Of a DNA stretch of 64,000 nt, positions 9,427-19,414 are shown piece after piece (within the stretch, counting starts at the first letter, position 1; every line of letters starts with the position of its first letter). The position numbers were made by a program, and so were the translations under genes. The stretch covers positions 3,100,001-3,164,000 of the forward strand of contig NZ_CP012677.1 in NCBI RefSeq assembly GCF_001294625.1. The letters are read 5' to 3'. The notes under the pieces are model-generated. The model was not told where the DNA came from and did no database searches. It saw nothing but the letters and a program-made list of their open reading frames with translations. The DNA is from Arthrobacter alpinus (GTDB lineage: Bacteria > Actinomycetota > Actinomycetes > Actinomycetales > Micrococcaceae).

Positions 9427-10622
9427 TGATCTGCCCTCCGCTGGCCTGCCACGGCATGCGCGGGGGTGCCGTGCCCGGCCATCCAGTCCAGCAGGTCACC
9501 ATTGAGTTGCCTCACCTTTCGGCGTTTGACCAGCTCCTGGGCGCGACCGTCGTCAAGTATGTCGGCAACTCTGCGCACTTTTGGCACCGTACCTATACAG
9601 GGAACCCCGACGGCGGCACCCACTTGGTGTATGTCGGCGCCGTCCCGCAACGGACCCCTGACAACTACTCCGAGCGGTGCCCCCGGCAAGTCCTTGACAA
9701 GGCGTGCAGCCGCAGCCGCAGCCTGCAACCGGGCGGGAACCACAACAATAAACCCATCGCAGTGGACACCCAGGACGGCAAGCGACTCTGAGGACCGCCC
9801 AACATCAACCACCACGAGTGAGAAAGCCGCGCGCGCTGCATTCATCACCTCATTGATGACAGCGGGGGCCGGCATCTCCGGGTAGCCCCCGACATCAGGG
9901 GTGTCCCCTCCCCACGACAACAGGGAAACTCCCGCTGGCCTCGGCAAGGAAGCGGCAAGCTGCTCCGGGTTGATGGGCCCTGAGGCATTGGCCAGGTCCG
10001 GCCACCGCAAACCGGGCAGCTCGCCTGCAGCCATGGCCGCGTCGAGCCCGCCACCCCACTGGTCCCCGTCAACGAGTAGCACCGGGAACTCCGAAGCTGC
10101 TGTTCCAACGGCAAAAAGGGTTGCCAAAGTTGAGGCACCCGCCCCGCCGCACCCGCCCACGATCCCCACAATTCCGGTGCCGACGGTGGGCTCCCGCAAT
10201 CTGGTTAGATAGTTCGCCAACCATTGGGCCGAGTCGGGGAGCACCGCAACCATGTCCGCACTCAGTCTCGAGGCCTGCACCCACATCCGCGCAGCATCCT
10301 CCGCTGGCCCAACCACCACGGTGGCACCTCGCCAGCCTGGCAGTCCTGCTTCCACATCACTGCCAACAAGGATGGCGGACACCTCATCCCACCGCACGCT
10401 GGCCTGTTCCAACGTCTGCGCAACTAGCAGCCCGACGGCGGCTGCCGAACTTACCCGGGCAACCTCACCGTGAAGCGCCGACGAACCGGAAATCACCATG
10501 ATGGTGGTTTCCAGTTCGGGCAGCCAGGGGCGTCCACTCCCTCGGGGCCGTCCCGATGGTGGCGCCAGGCTCCTTTCAGGAGATTGCCCTGAACCGTGCC
10601 GGGCACTGTTTCGAGTCGTCAT
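9423..10622 (-). CDS. ssd: Septum site-determining protein Ssd (TadZ/CpaE-like, MinD superfamily)
   Basis: A 399-aa protein. Residues ~40-130 resemble an atypical receiver-like domain without obvious phosphorylation residues. They are followed by a MinD/ParA-type P-loop domain with the deviant Walker A GGCGGAGASTLA and Walker B LVVVDVGRS. Such proteins localise Tad machinery at the cell pole or septum; the mycobacterial homologue affects cell division. It begins the Tad operon. The ATG at 10622 is chosen over an in-frame extension to 10748 because the extension has no domain. A CACAGT box lies 6 bases upstream of this ATG, a marginal leaderless signal. Confidence 0.85.
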   Translation of the reverse strand: MTTRNSARHGSGQSPERSLAPPSGRPRGSGRPWLPELETTIMVISGSSALHGEVARVSSAAAVGLLVAQTLEQASVRWDEVSAILVGSDVEAGLPGWRGATVVVGPAEDAARMWVQASRLSADMVAVLPDSAQWLANYLTRLREPTVGTGIVGIVGGCGGAGASTLATLFAVGTAASEFPVLLVDGDQWGGGLDAAMAAGELPGLRWPDLANASGPINPEQLAASLPRPAGVSLLSWGGDTPDVGGYPEMPAPAVINEVMNAARAAFSLVVVDVGRSSESLAVLGVHCDGFIVVVPARLQAAAAAARLVKDLPGAPLGVVVRGPLRDGADIHQVGAAVGVPCIGTVPKVRRVADILDDGRAQELVKRRKVRQLNGDLLDWMAGHGTPAHAVAGQRRADQ

Positions 10623-10784
10623 GACACTACTGTGCGCCCCGGAGAATTGGGCGGCTACGGTTGAAGGGCGGATTGTGAACAAGCACGGACTCGGGTCCCT
10701 TTGTGGAGGAAGCTTGCGGTCCCGTCGGGGAAACCTCCACCAGGACATTGGAGCTGTCCGAAAAGCGGACCGGCCAGTAGGCGT

Positions 10785-10936
10785 TCAGCGATCCCGGACG
10801 TTGCCGCCGGCTGTGTAGATGATGCGGTAGTCACCGACGCGAACTCGGAGGCGTCTTCGGCGTCGTCCGGCGCTTTCATCATCTGTTCGTAGTGCTCGGG
10901 ACTGGCACCGGAATGGGCCGCTTCTATGCGCGTCAT
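10785..10936 (-). pseudogene. RelE/ParE-like toxin remnant
   Basis: One minus-strand frame ends with RRLRVRVGDYRIIYTAGG, which matches the C-terminal core of RelE-family toxins (R-x-R-V-G-D-Y-R-I-I-Y). The expected N-terminal half is missing. A neighbouring frame carries KAPDDAEDASEF, which may be the displaced preceding segment. No antitoxin gene is adjacent. I read this as a decayed toxin fragment between ssd and the VOC gene. Chance similarity cannot be excluded for so short a match. Confidence 0.4.
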
Positions 10937-11006
10937 AAATGTGGATGAGGCTGATGGTGGGAGCTCCCGCTGTCGGCAGTTGCAGGGTGACTGCTAGGTT
11001 GGTGCC

Positions 11007-11357
11007 ATGAAGGTAGAAGCCATCACATTTGGTATACCCGTTCGTGATCTCGACAGTTCGATCACCTGGTATCAATCAGCCTTCGATTTGGGTGAGCCCG
11101 ATCACTTTCCCATGGAGGGCCTCGCAGAATTCAATCTTGGTGCGTTTTGGCTGCAGCTCGCTTTGGCCCCTGAACTCGCTGGCCGTGCGGGTATCTCCGT
11201 GAACATCAGCGTAGAGAACGCCGCTGCCGAGCGGTACAGGTTCGAGGAGAAGGGTCTTGTTGTCAGTGAAATTCAACGATTCGAGGGGGTGGTGGAGGTC
11301 TTCGAGCTCACCGATCCTGACGGTAACAAGATCGGTTTTGTCACCGAGTTAGGCTGA
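11007..11357 (+). CDS. VOC (glyoxalase/bleomycin-resistance) superfamily protein
   Basis: A 116-aa single-module VOC protein. It opens with the typical ITFGIPVRDLDSSITWYQSAF and closes with FELTDPDGNKIGFV, giving the paired beta-alpha-beta-beta-beta halves. Such proteins bind metals or small ligands in glyoxalases, dioxygenases and antibiotic-binding proteins. The substrate is not predictable. The DPDGN turn and the final E/G strand are intact. TAGGTT sits 6 bases before the ATG with no ribosome site, so the gene is probably leaderless. It is a single-gene unit. Confidence 0.85.
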   Translation: MKVEAITFGIPVRDLDSSITWYQSAFDLGEPDHFPMEGLAEFNLGAFWLQLALAPELAGRAGISVNISVENAAAERYRFEEKGLVVSEIQRFEGVVEVFELTDPDGNKIGFVTELG

Positions 11358-11427
11358 CGCGCTGACCTTCATTGGCGGAACGTTTTGCGGACACTAACGC
11401 CGGTGCCCGCCGGCTGGTCTGTATTGT

Positions 11428-12180
11428 TCAGAGTTGGTGTTGCCGAGGCGTCCAACCTGACGGCAGCATACCAGTGATCTGTCCACGTTCGGCATCAGCC
11501 TGCGCTGACCAGCCTTGAGCTGCTAGCGCATCAGCGAAGGCACCCCGCGCCAAACGCAGGCCGACATCTGGGTGACTCATCCCAGGCGCACCCCCGCGAC
11601 GCGTCGAGGCCCGTACGCTCCACGACTTGTCCGCAAAACCTCCTCCACGGAAGACACGGTAGTCACCGTAGCGCGCAGGATCTAGCAGATCCCAGCACCA
11701 TTCCCAGACGTTTCCAAGGGTGTCGTGGAGTCCGAAGGCATTGGGTTGTTTTAGGGCAACTTCTTCAGGGTTCTCCAGCTTGTCATTCGCTGTCCACGCA
11801 ATGGCATCGAGGGGTCCATGGTGTGGCCCCTCAGTGCCAGCCCGGCACGCATATTCCCATTCAGCTTCGGTGGGCAATCGGTACCCGGAGGCACCTGTCC
11901 GCCAAATCACTTCGCCGGCATTAAAGGTGTACACAGGGGCAAGCCCTTCACGCGCTGACGCTGCATTACAAAACTTGATGGCATCCAGCCAGTTGATATC
12001 CGCTAACGGCGATTGAGTACCCGGTTCGCCGCTACCCATCAGTTGCGCATACTGAGCCGAAGTGACAGGGAGAATCGCAATCTCGAATGGCTCCAGTTGG
12101 ACTACCCAACGGCGTTGCCGTCGCGCGTCGTGCAATTCCACCTGTCCGGCCGGTAGTGGAAGAAGATCAAATGAAGACAT
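11428..12180 (-). CDS. SUMF1/FGE-fold protein lacking catalytic cysteines
   Basis: A 250-aa protein with the formylglycine-generating-enzyme fold. It shows GYRLPTEAEWEYACRAG in the middle, NAFGLHDTLGNVWEWCWD after it, and the RGGGFADKSWSVRAS segment near the C-terminus. In true FGEs the last region carries the copper-binding cysteine pair; here those positions hold other residues, so it is unlikely to convert sulfatase cysteines. FGE-fold relatives act in ergothioneine synthesis, phage receptor diversification and signalling. No sulfatase gene is nearby. A GGGAG about 9 bases before the ATG could be the ribosome site. Confidence 0.85.
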   Translation of the reverse strand: MSSFDLLPLPAGQVELHDARRQRRWVVQLEPFEIAILPVTSAQYAQLMGSGEPGTQSPLADINWLDAIKFCNAASAREGLAPVYTFNAGEVIWRTGASGYRLPTEAEWEYACRAGTEGPHHGPLDAIAWTANDKLENPEEVALKQPNAFGLHDTLGNVWEWCWDLLDPARYGDYRVFRGGGFADKSWSVRASTRRGGAPGMSHPDVGLRLARGAFADALAAQGWSAQADAERGQITGMLPSGWTPRQHQL

Positions 12181-12446
12181 TCCACAATGCTCCCATGCGG
12201 CCCCGCAAGCCGGTCATTCACCGGAACATGCGCAGAAGACTTCAGAAATATGCGGGACTGCGTGTTTCCGCGGGCACGGGCTCCACGCTCACCACGACCC
12301 TCCCGTTCCCAGGCAAATTGGTCATCGAACGTGGAATATCTTGCAAGAAGGCTTCCACCGGTGTCGTCCCCGGGCAGGTATCGCCGCAGTCGCCCGCGAA
12401 TGGCGCAAATATTCGAAAATAGTTTCCCATGACGGACAATGGGGGA
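12181..12446. other. Intergenic region without recognisable gene
   Basis: This 266-base stretch separates the divergent FGE-fold gene and the polymerase gene. Short open frames exist in several directions but none has a start signal, codon pattern or motif that I recognise. The only feature seen is GACAAT at 12435-12440, which would serve as the -10 of a leaderless polymerase transcript. Confidence 0.4.
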
Positions 12447-14135
12447 ATGTACGCGTTAGTAGCCTTGGCTCCGGAAAATGCAGCCGCCGTATTTCAGCTG
12501 GTGACAGCACAGGGAACTCCCATGGCGCCCCCACAAACAGTGGCACGCAAGGATCTACCAGGCGTCGTGGCGTCCCTGGAGCAAGCGCACAGTCCCCGCT
12601 GGGTGTGGGACAGGGCCCAAAACTGGTACCCGGAGCTGCTGACTGCCAAGGTCCGCGTTGAGCGCTGTCACGACCTGGCGCTCTGCCAGGCCATCTTGGT
12701 GAACTCGGCCTATGCCGCTGGCACCGGCTACACACAACAGGCTGCAGTGTTGCCACCCGAGAGCGACGCACCCCCACCGGGCGTCGAATCCGTCCAGGAG
12801 AGCCTCTTTGAGCAGCCTTCGGCACGTCGTGGATGGGATCTTGAAACTGTCGCGGCGGAACTGGGTGCCCAAAAAGCGGCCATAGCCTCCTCCACACACC
12901 CTTCCAGGCTCACGCTTCTCCTCAGTGCTGAATCCGCGTGTGCTTTAGTGGCCGCGGAGATGCAATATGAAGGTATCCCTTGGCGGGAAGACCTACACAG
13001 GAGGCTGCTCAATGAACTGCTCGGTCCCGAACCGGCAGGCTACAACAGGCCGGAGAAGTTGGATGTGCTCGCCTCCGAGCTGCGGTCCGCCCTGGATGCG
13101 CCAGCGCTGAACCCCGACTCTCCTCAGGAGCTGATGCGGGCCCTGCACCGGGCCGGGATCGACGCAAAGTCCACCCGGTCCTGGGAATTGATGGAATTCA
13201 AGCACCCGGCCATTGAGCCGCTGCTGGCGTACCGGAAACTGAGCCGGCTTTTCACCACCAACGGCTGGACATGGCTGGAACAGTGGGTTCATGACGGCCG
13301 CTTCCATTCCGAGTACGTGGTGGGCGGGGTGGTCTCGGGCAGGTGGGCTTCACGCGGCGGTGGCGCCATGCAGATCCCTAAGCAAATCCGGGGGGCGGCG
13401 CGCGCAGAGCCGGGCCACAAGTTCATCGTTGCCGACGCCGCGCAGCTGGAACCACGCGTGCTGGCTGCCTTGGCACAGGATTCCACCATGGCTGCCGCCG
13501 GGAGGGACAAGGATCTTTACGCCGGAATCGCCGCCCAAGGCTTCGGCGGCGAACGCGACATGGCCAAGGTGGCGCTGTTGGGTGCCATTTACGGTTCAAC
13601 CTCAGGCGAGTCTGGCCGTCTCATGCCACAGCTGGCCCGCATGTACCCGCACGCCGTCGGCTTTGTCGAGGAAGCCGCCCGGGCCGGTGAACGCGGCGAA
13701 ACTGTCACCACCCGCTTGGGGCGAAGCACCCCCCCGGCATCAACCCAGTGGCGAGCTGGCCAACAAAGCAGCACAGCCGAAGAGCAAAGGCAGGCGGAGT
13801 CCGCGGCCAGAACCCGCGGGCGTTTCACACGGAATTTTGTGGTTCAGGGGACAGCCGCGGAGTGGGCTTGTTGCTGGCTGGCCGAGCTACGACGCCGGTT
13901 GCGCGCCTTGCCGCCAGGCCCGGCCGCAACTCCTGGTTCCGAAAGTGACCGCCCGGCCATGGTCTTCTTCCTGCATGACGAAGTCATGGTTCACTGCCCC
14001 GACGCGTTGGTGGAGGTCGTCACCAAGATCGTCCATGACTCCTCACAGGCGGCAACGCGGCTACTCTTTGGGGAGATTCCACTTGAATTTCCCGTCAATG
14101 TCACAGTTGTCGAAAACTATGCCGACGCCAAATAG
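12447..14135 (+). CDS. Bifunctional 3'-5' exonuclease/DNA polymerase (family A-like)
   Basis: A 562-aa actinobacterial polymerase distinct from PolA. The N-terminal ~170 residues form a degenerate exonuclease-like domain. The polymerase part has motif A as VADAAQLEPRVLAALA (the DYSQIE-type aspartate kept, Tyr-Ser replaced by Ala-Ala). Motif B is RDMAKVALLGAIYG with the conserved R, K and YG, and motif C is FLHDEVMV. The catalytic aspartates are therefore present. There is no 5'-3' nuclease domain. Its role, perhaps in repair synthesis, is not established. I prefer the ATG at 12447 (GACAAT 6 bases upstream) over the in-frame ATG at 12429. Confidence 0.88.
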   Translation: MYALVALAPENAAAVFQLVTAQGTPMAPPQTVARKDLPGVVASLEQAHSPRWVWDRAQNWYPELLTAKVRVERCHDLALCQAILVNSAYAAGTGYTQQAAVLPPESDAPPPGVESVQESLFEQPSARRGWDLETVAAELGAQKAAIASSTHPSRLTLLLSAESACALVAAEMQYEGIPWREDLHRRLLNELLGPEPAGYNRPEKLDVLASELRSALDAPALNPDSPQELMRALHRAGIDAKSTRSWELMEFKHPAIEPLLAYRKLSRLFTTNGWTWLEQWVHDGRFHSEYVVGGVVSGRWASRGGGAMQIPKQIRGAARAEPGHKFIVADAAQLEPRVLAALAQDSTMAAAGRDKDLYAGIAAQGFGGERDMAKVALLGAIYGSTSGESGRLMPQLARMYPHAVGFVEEAARAGERGETVTTRLGRSTPPASTQWRAGQQSSTAEEQRQAESAARTRGRFTRNFVVQGTAAEWACCWLAELRRRLRALPPGPAATPGSESDRPAMVFFLHDEVMVHCPDALVEVVTKIVHDSSQAATRLLFGEIPLEFPVNVTVVENYADAK

Positions 14136-14176
14136 TCCCGAGAACCATTTTCAAGGCAGCAGGCGGTGCAAAGAAA

Positions 14177-14857
14177 CTAGATCGGGGCAGGCATCTCCCG
14201 CTTTTCATCCCAGGGCACCGACCAGCCCAACTCATCAAAGACATGGTTCAGGATCCCTGCCGTAAAACCCCACACCACCACACCGTTGACTTCGAAGGCC
14301 GGGCCCCGAAAGGAACGTCCGGAGTGCTCTATGACGACGGTGACGCGGTTGTCCGGGTCCAGGAGATCACGGACAGGCACCCGAAATACTTGGGCGGACT
14401 CACCATAGTCGACAACATCCACAGGGGTTTGTCGGGCCCACCAGCCCAGAACGGGGGTGACAATGAAGTTGCTCACGGACAGCGGAACCGGTGGCAGAGC
14501 CCCCAAAATTTCCACACCGGAGGGGTCCAGCCCGGTTTCTTCCTCGGCTTCCCGCAGCGCCGCGGCCACTACGCCAGCGTCGTGGGAATCCACTCCGCCA
14601 CCGGGAAAGGCCACCTGCCCGGGGTGGTCAGTCAAGGTTGTGGCCCGCTCAACGAGCAAGACATCCAGCTCTGACGAGGCCAACGGTTTGCCGGACACGG
14701 CCGGGATCCTGTCCAGCGCACCAAAGAGCAACAAAACAGCCGCCTGCCGGGCTGCGGCCTGGTTTATGGCTGCATCCCACAGCGCCGGGCGGGATTTTGG
14801 TAATTCGTCGTTCCCGAGTCGTGCCGCCAAAGCCACCAGGTCCGAGTAGGCGTTCAT
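14177..14857 (-). CDS. Nudix hydrolase, CoA pyrophosphatase type
   Basis: A 226-aa Nudix protein. The Nudix box reads G-G-VDSHDAGVVAAALREAEEETG with the metal-binding REAEEE. It is preceded by HPGQVAFPGGG, the segment characteristic of CoA-pyrophosphatase (NudL/PCD1-like) members. It probably hydrolyses CoA or acyl-CoA to phosphopantetheine and adenosine 3',5'-bisphosphate. The ATG overlaps the nth stop (ATGA at 14854-14857), so the two are co-translated. The same Nudix-nth neighbourhood occurs in mycobacteria (from memory). Confidence 0.9.
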   Translation of the reverse strand: MNAYSDLVALAARLGNDELPKSRPALWDAAINQAAARQAAVLLLFGALDRIPAVSGKPLASSELDVLLVERATTLTDHPGQVAFPGGGVDSHDAGVVAAALREAEEETGLDPSGVEILGALPPVPLSVSNFIVTPVLGWWARQTPVDVVDYGESAQVFRVPVRDLLDPDNRVTVVIEHSGRSFRGPAFEVNGVVVWGFTAGILNHVFDELGWSVPWDEKREMPAPI

Positions 14858-15699
14858 CCGAGGTATTCGGTGTCTGGGTCCAAAAGCTCGCCCACGCCGA
14901 TACCCAGGCGGGCCGCACGTTGCGACTGCTGCCGAAACACTGCCGCCTGCCCAACGTCGGCAAGCATGCGCGCCAACAACGTCTCCTGGCCCGGCGCCAT
15001 CTCGTACTTCAACAACTTTGCGGCCTTGACCGGATCTACCTCACCATCGCCATAGGCCGGGCAAAGATGGGCAATGGGGCAAACCCCGCACGCCGGTTTA
15101 CGCGCGTGGCAGATGCGACGGCCGTGGAAAACTACCCGGTGGGAGAGCATCGTCCAATCCTTGGACTCAAACAAGGCGCCAACATCGGCCTCGATCCTGA
15201 CCGGGTCCAGCGAATCGGTCCAACCAAACCGGCGTGCCAGGCGGATGAAGTGCGTGTCCACGGTGATGCCGGGTACCCCAAAGGCGTTGCCCAACACCAC
15301 GTTGGCTGTTTTGCGCCCCACCCCGGGCAATGTGATCAACGCAGCAAGCGAGTCCGGCACCACGCCGTCGTACTCATCAACAATCCGTGTGGCTAGGGCC
15401 AGCAGATTGGCTGCCTTGGCGCGGAAGAACCCTGTGGAGCGGATGATTTCCTCCAACTCCACGCTGTTGGCCTGGGACATCGCCAGTGCGTCGGGGTAGC
15501 GCGCAAACAGCGCGGGGGTGACCGCGTTGATGCGCACATCCGTGGTTTGTGCGGAGAGGACGGTGGCCACCACCAGCTCAAACGGGTTACGGAAATCAAG
15601 CTCCGCATGGGCATACGGGTACAGTTCCGCCAGCTCCCGGTTGATCTTGCGAGCCCGCCGTTTGAGCGCCAGCGCCGATTCGTGCTCCACCGTTTTCAA
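14854..15699 (-). CDS. nth: Endonuclease III
   Basis: A 281-aa base-excision repair glycosylase/AP lyase acting on oxidised pyrimidines. The helix-hairpin-helix LPGVGRKTANVVL carries the catalytic lysine. The catalytic aspartate is in VDTHFIRLARR. A C-terminal [4Fe-4S] cluster is formed by the four cysteines in CHARKPACGVCPIAHLC. An extra ~60 residues follow the cluster compared with E. coli Nth, as is common in actinobacteria. The start is a TTG at 15699 with GGAAGG about 10 bases upstream; a GTG at 15690 is the alternative. It lies 3 bases after the membrane-protein stop. Confidence 0.95.
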   Translation of the reverse strand: MKTVEHESALALKRRARKINRELAELYPYAHAELDFRNPFELVVATVLSAQTTDVRINAVTPALFARYPDALAMSQANSVELEEIIRSTGFFRAKAANLLALATRIVDEYDGVVPDSLAALITLPGVGRKTANVVLGNAFGVPGITVDTHFIRLARRFGWTDSLDPVRIEADVGALFESKDWTMLSHRVVFHGRRICHARKPACGVCPIAHLCPAYGDGEVDPVKAAKLLKYEMAPGQETLLARMLADVGQAAVFRQQSQRAARLGIGVGELLDPDTEYLG

Positions 15700-15702
15700 G
15701 GG

Positions 15703-16998
15703 CTACTGGCCTTCCGGAGCGCGCTCAATCCCGATCAGGTCCAACAAAATACCCGTCTTTCCATGGCTGTCCTGGACCAAGTAGCTTGTGCCTCGATCTT
15801 CGAGGGCCAAAATCCAGGATCCGGGTGTCAGCTTGAATACGAACTGGCGGGTGCGCTCATCCACTACGTTTTGCGGGCGATCAACGGCAAACCAGAATGG
15901 ATCCGCTGAGACCGGCGTGCGGCCCGCCTCCGGGTCCACGGTGGCCCCGATGCTCTCCATGGCCGGTGCTGCGGCTTCCGTTTCGAGAACCTTCGGGTTC
16001 AGCATGGTCGCGGGGGCATCAGGCGCTGAAGCGGGCTCTGAATCCTGTGAAGCTGCGACGCCGGTAGCGGATCCGTCCGGGTTTACGGCATCCGCCGCGG
16101 TTGCCTGAAGCAGGCTCTCGGAATTCTCGTGCGCGTGGCTGCCAGCAGGCATTGCCTGCGCCGCAGCGTCCGGATCGGCGGTTGGGACGGCACCGGCGGT
16201 TGGGGCGGCACCGGCGGTTGGGGCGGCACCGGCGGTTGTCGAGTCGGCCGCCGCTACCGCAGTTGCCGAATACGGGGCCTGGGCGCTTGCTGCGGGCGTG
16301 TAGATCTGCCCGCCGGGAACATGGGTGGCACTGGATGCGGCAGCACTCCACGGAGCTGTGGGAGCCTGCTGACCCTGCCCGGCTGCTGGCTGCGAGTATG
16401 CCGCGGACTTGGCCGTGGGCGTCACAGAGCTTCCGGCACCCAAGGCGAGAACAGGCTTGGGTGCAGCGGGACGCGGAACCGCAGTAACGGCGTCGCGCGC
16501 CACAGGATGGGCGGGGACCTCGGCGCGGCCGGCGAAATCAGCGGCGAAAAGCGGGATCCACGGGGCCAGGACGGTGGCTCCAAGGAGCACCAGTGCCCCG
16601 ATCAAACCCACCAAGTAGGGGATCTCAAAGATGATGACGGTGCTCAGGAAGAAATAGGCCGTGGCGAAACCTGCCACGACGGAAGCGAACTGGTCAACAG
16701 AGAGGGACCCGATGCGCAGCTTCACATCCGGGCTAAGCCGGCGGATGGTGAACAGGACGGCAACCAGCAGTGGCAAGATCACGCCGATGCCAGTGAAGTA
16801 CATGCCGCTCAAACTCCACAGATTGCCCTGCAGTCCGTAGACCAGCGTGAGGGGCAGCACTGAGGCCACCAAAACCACCAGCACGGCGCAGAGGACCGTT
16901 ACGTCGCGGGCGGTGAGGGGGCCAAGAAGGGCTTTACTGATCCCCGGGCTCTTGCGTTCTGACGCCACCGCGGTGGTTGACGCATTTTGCTCTGTCAT
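15703..16998 (-). CDS. Membrane protein with Ala/Pro/Thr-rich linker and C-terminal globular domain
   Basis: A 431-aa protein of unknown function. Four membrane helices lie between residues ~28 and 165. A long low-complexity Ala/Pro/Thr/Gly linker follows (~170-355), with a short tandem peptide repeat of the type TAGAAP, and then a folded C-terminal domain (DPFWFAVDRPQNVVDE... to the end) that looks like a small beta barrel. The start ATG follows AAGGAG at a good distance. It heads a likely operon with nth and the Nudix gene. In mycobacteria a membrane protein also sits beside nth, but I cannot claim homology. Confidence 0.75.
   Translation of the reverse strand: MTEQNASTTAVASERKSPGISKALLGPLTARDVTVLCAVLVVLVASVLPLTLVYGLQGNLWSLSGMYFTGIGVILPLLVAVLFTIRRLSPDVKLRIGSLSVDQFASVVAGFATAYFFLSTVIIFEIPYLVGLIGALVLLGATVLAPWIPLFAADFAGRAEVPAHPVARDAVTAVPRPAAPKPVLALGAGSSVTPTAKSAAYSQPAAGQGQQAPTAPWSAAASSATHVPGGQIYTPAASAQAPYSATAVAAADSTTAGAAPTAGAAPTAGAVPTADPDAAAQAMPAGSHAHENSESLLQATAADAVNPDGSATGVAASQDSEPASAPDAPATMLNPKVLETEAAAPAMESIGATVDPEAGRTPVSADPFWFAVDRPQNVVDERTRQFVFKLTPGSWILALEDRGTSYLVQDSHGKTGILLDLIGIERAPEGQ
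16171..16240 (-). repeat. 18-bp in-frame tandem repeat inside the membrane-protein gene
   Basis: The unit GGCACCGGCGGTTGGGGC (plus-strand reading) begins at 16189 and recurs at 16207 and 16225. A degenerate copy lies just before. Each unit encodes six residues of the linker, so copy-number change by slippage would keep the frame. It is likely length-variable between strains. Confidence 0.85.
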
Positions 16999-17323
16999 TA
17001 AGTCACTCCTTGTAAGTCACGAATCAGTTACAGCCTAGTGAACGTGGGAGGGCAACACTAGCGGGCAGCAGGCAAATCCGCAGAAAGTTGGCCTTGATGG
17101 GGAGAAGTCCCCATCCGGTAAAGTCGTGGATGTCATGCATTTGAGCGCAGATATGACCCCGCTGGCCCCATTGGCATGTGACGGCAAACACGTTCTGGCT
17201 CTCGAGGCGATACAGTGAAAGCTGAAACAAAACGCTGTGCCGCCATCTTTTCTTTCCTTCGCTGACTTCAGCGTGAATTCAAGGGCGCCGGCATCCGTAA
17301 AGCAGGAATGAAGGGGTTACAAG
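16999..17323 (+). promoter_or_regulatory. acs upstream region with weak Crp-like site
   Basis: This is a 325-base divergent region between the membrane-protein gene and acs, without a credible coding frame. At 17177-17192 it contains TGTGACGGCAAACACG: a perfect left Crp half site (TGTGA), 6 bases, and a poor right half (ACACG against TCACA). Because acs is a Crp target in many bacteria and crp lies 4 kb away, regulation is plausible but weakly supported. AAGGGG ahead of the acs ATG is the ribosome site, so acs has a leadered mRNA. Confidence 0.3.
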
Positions 17324-19300
<1,977 letters not shown>

Positions 19301-19312
19301 TCCGCCCCATAA

Positions 19313-19381
19313 TCTGTGTCGTAGTTGTTGCATTGGAAACCGCTTTCCTGAGCCGTTTTGATGCAACACCTGCGACACAGA
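19313..19381. repeat. Long inverted repeat between acs and aroQ (terminator or mobile palindrome)
   Basis: Arms 19314-19333 and 19361-19380 are complementary at 18 of 20 positions, with one more outer T-A pair. The 27-base loop itself holds GGAAA-CCGC-TTTCC (19335-19348), so the element could extrude as a nested hairpin. There is no T-run immediately after the right arm, which is unusual for an intrinsic terminator. It may end acs transcription or be a REP/MITE-like palindrome. Confidence 0.8.
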
Positions 19382-19414
19382 CTTATTTAAGGGAAGGTGC
19401 GGCATTATTGAGCT

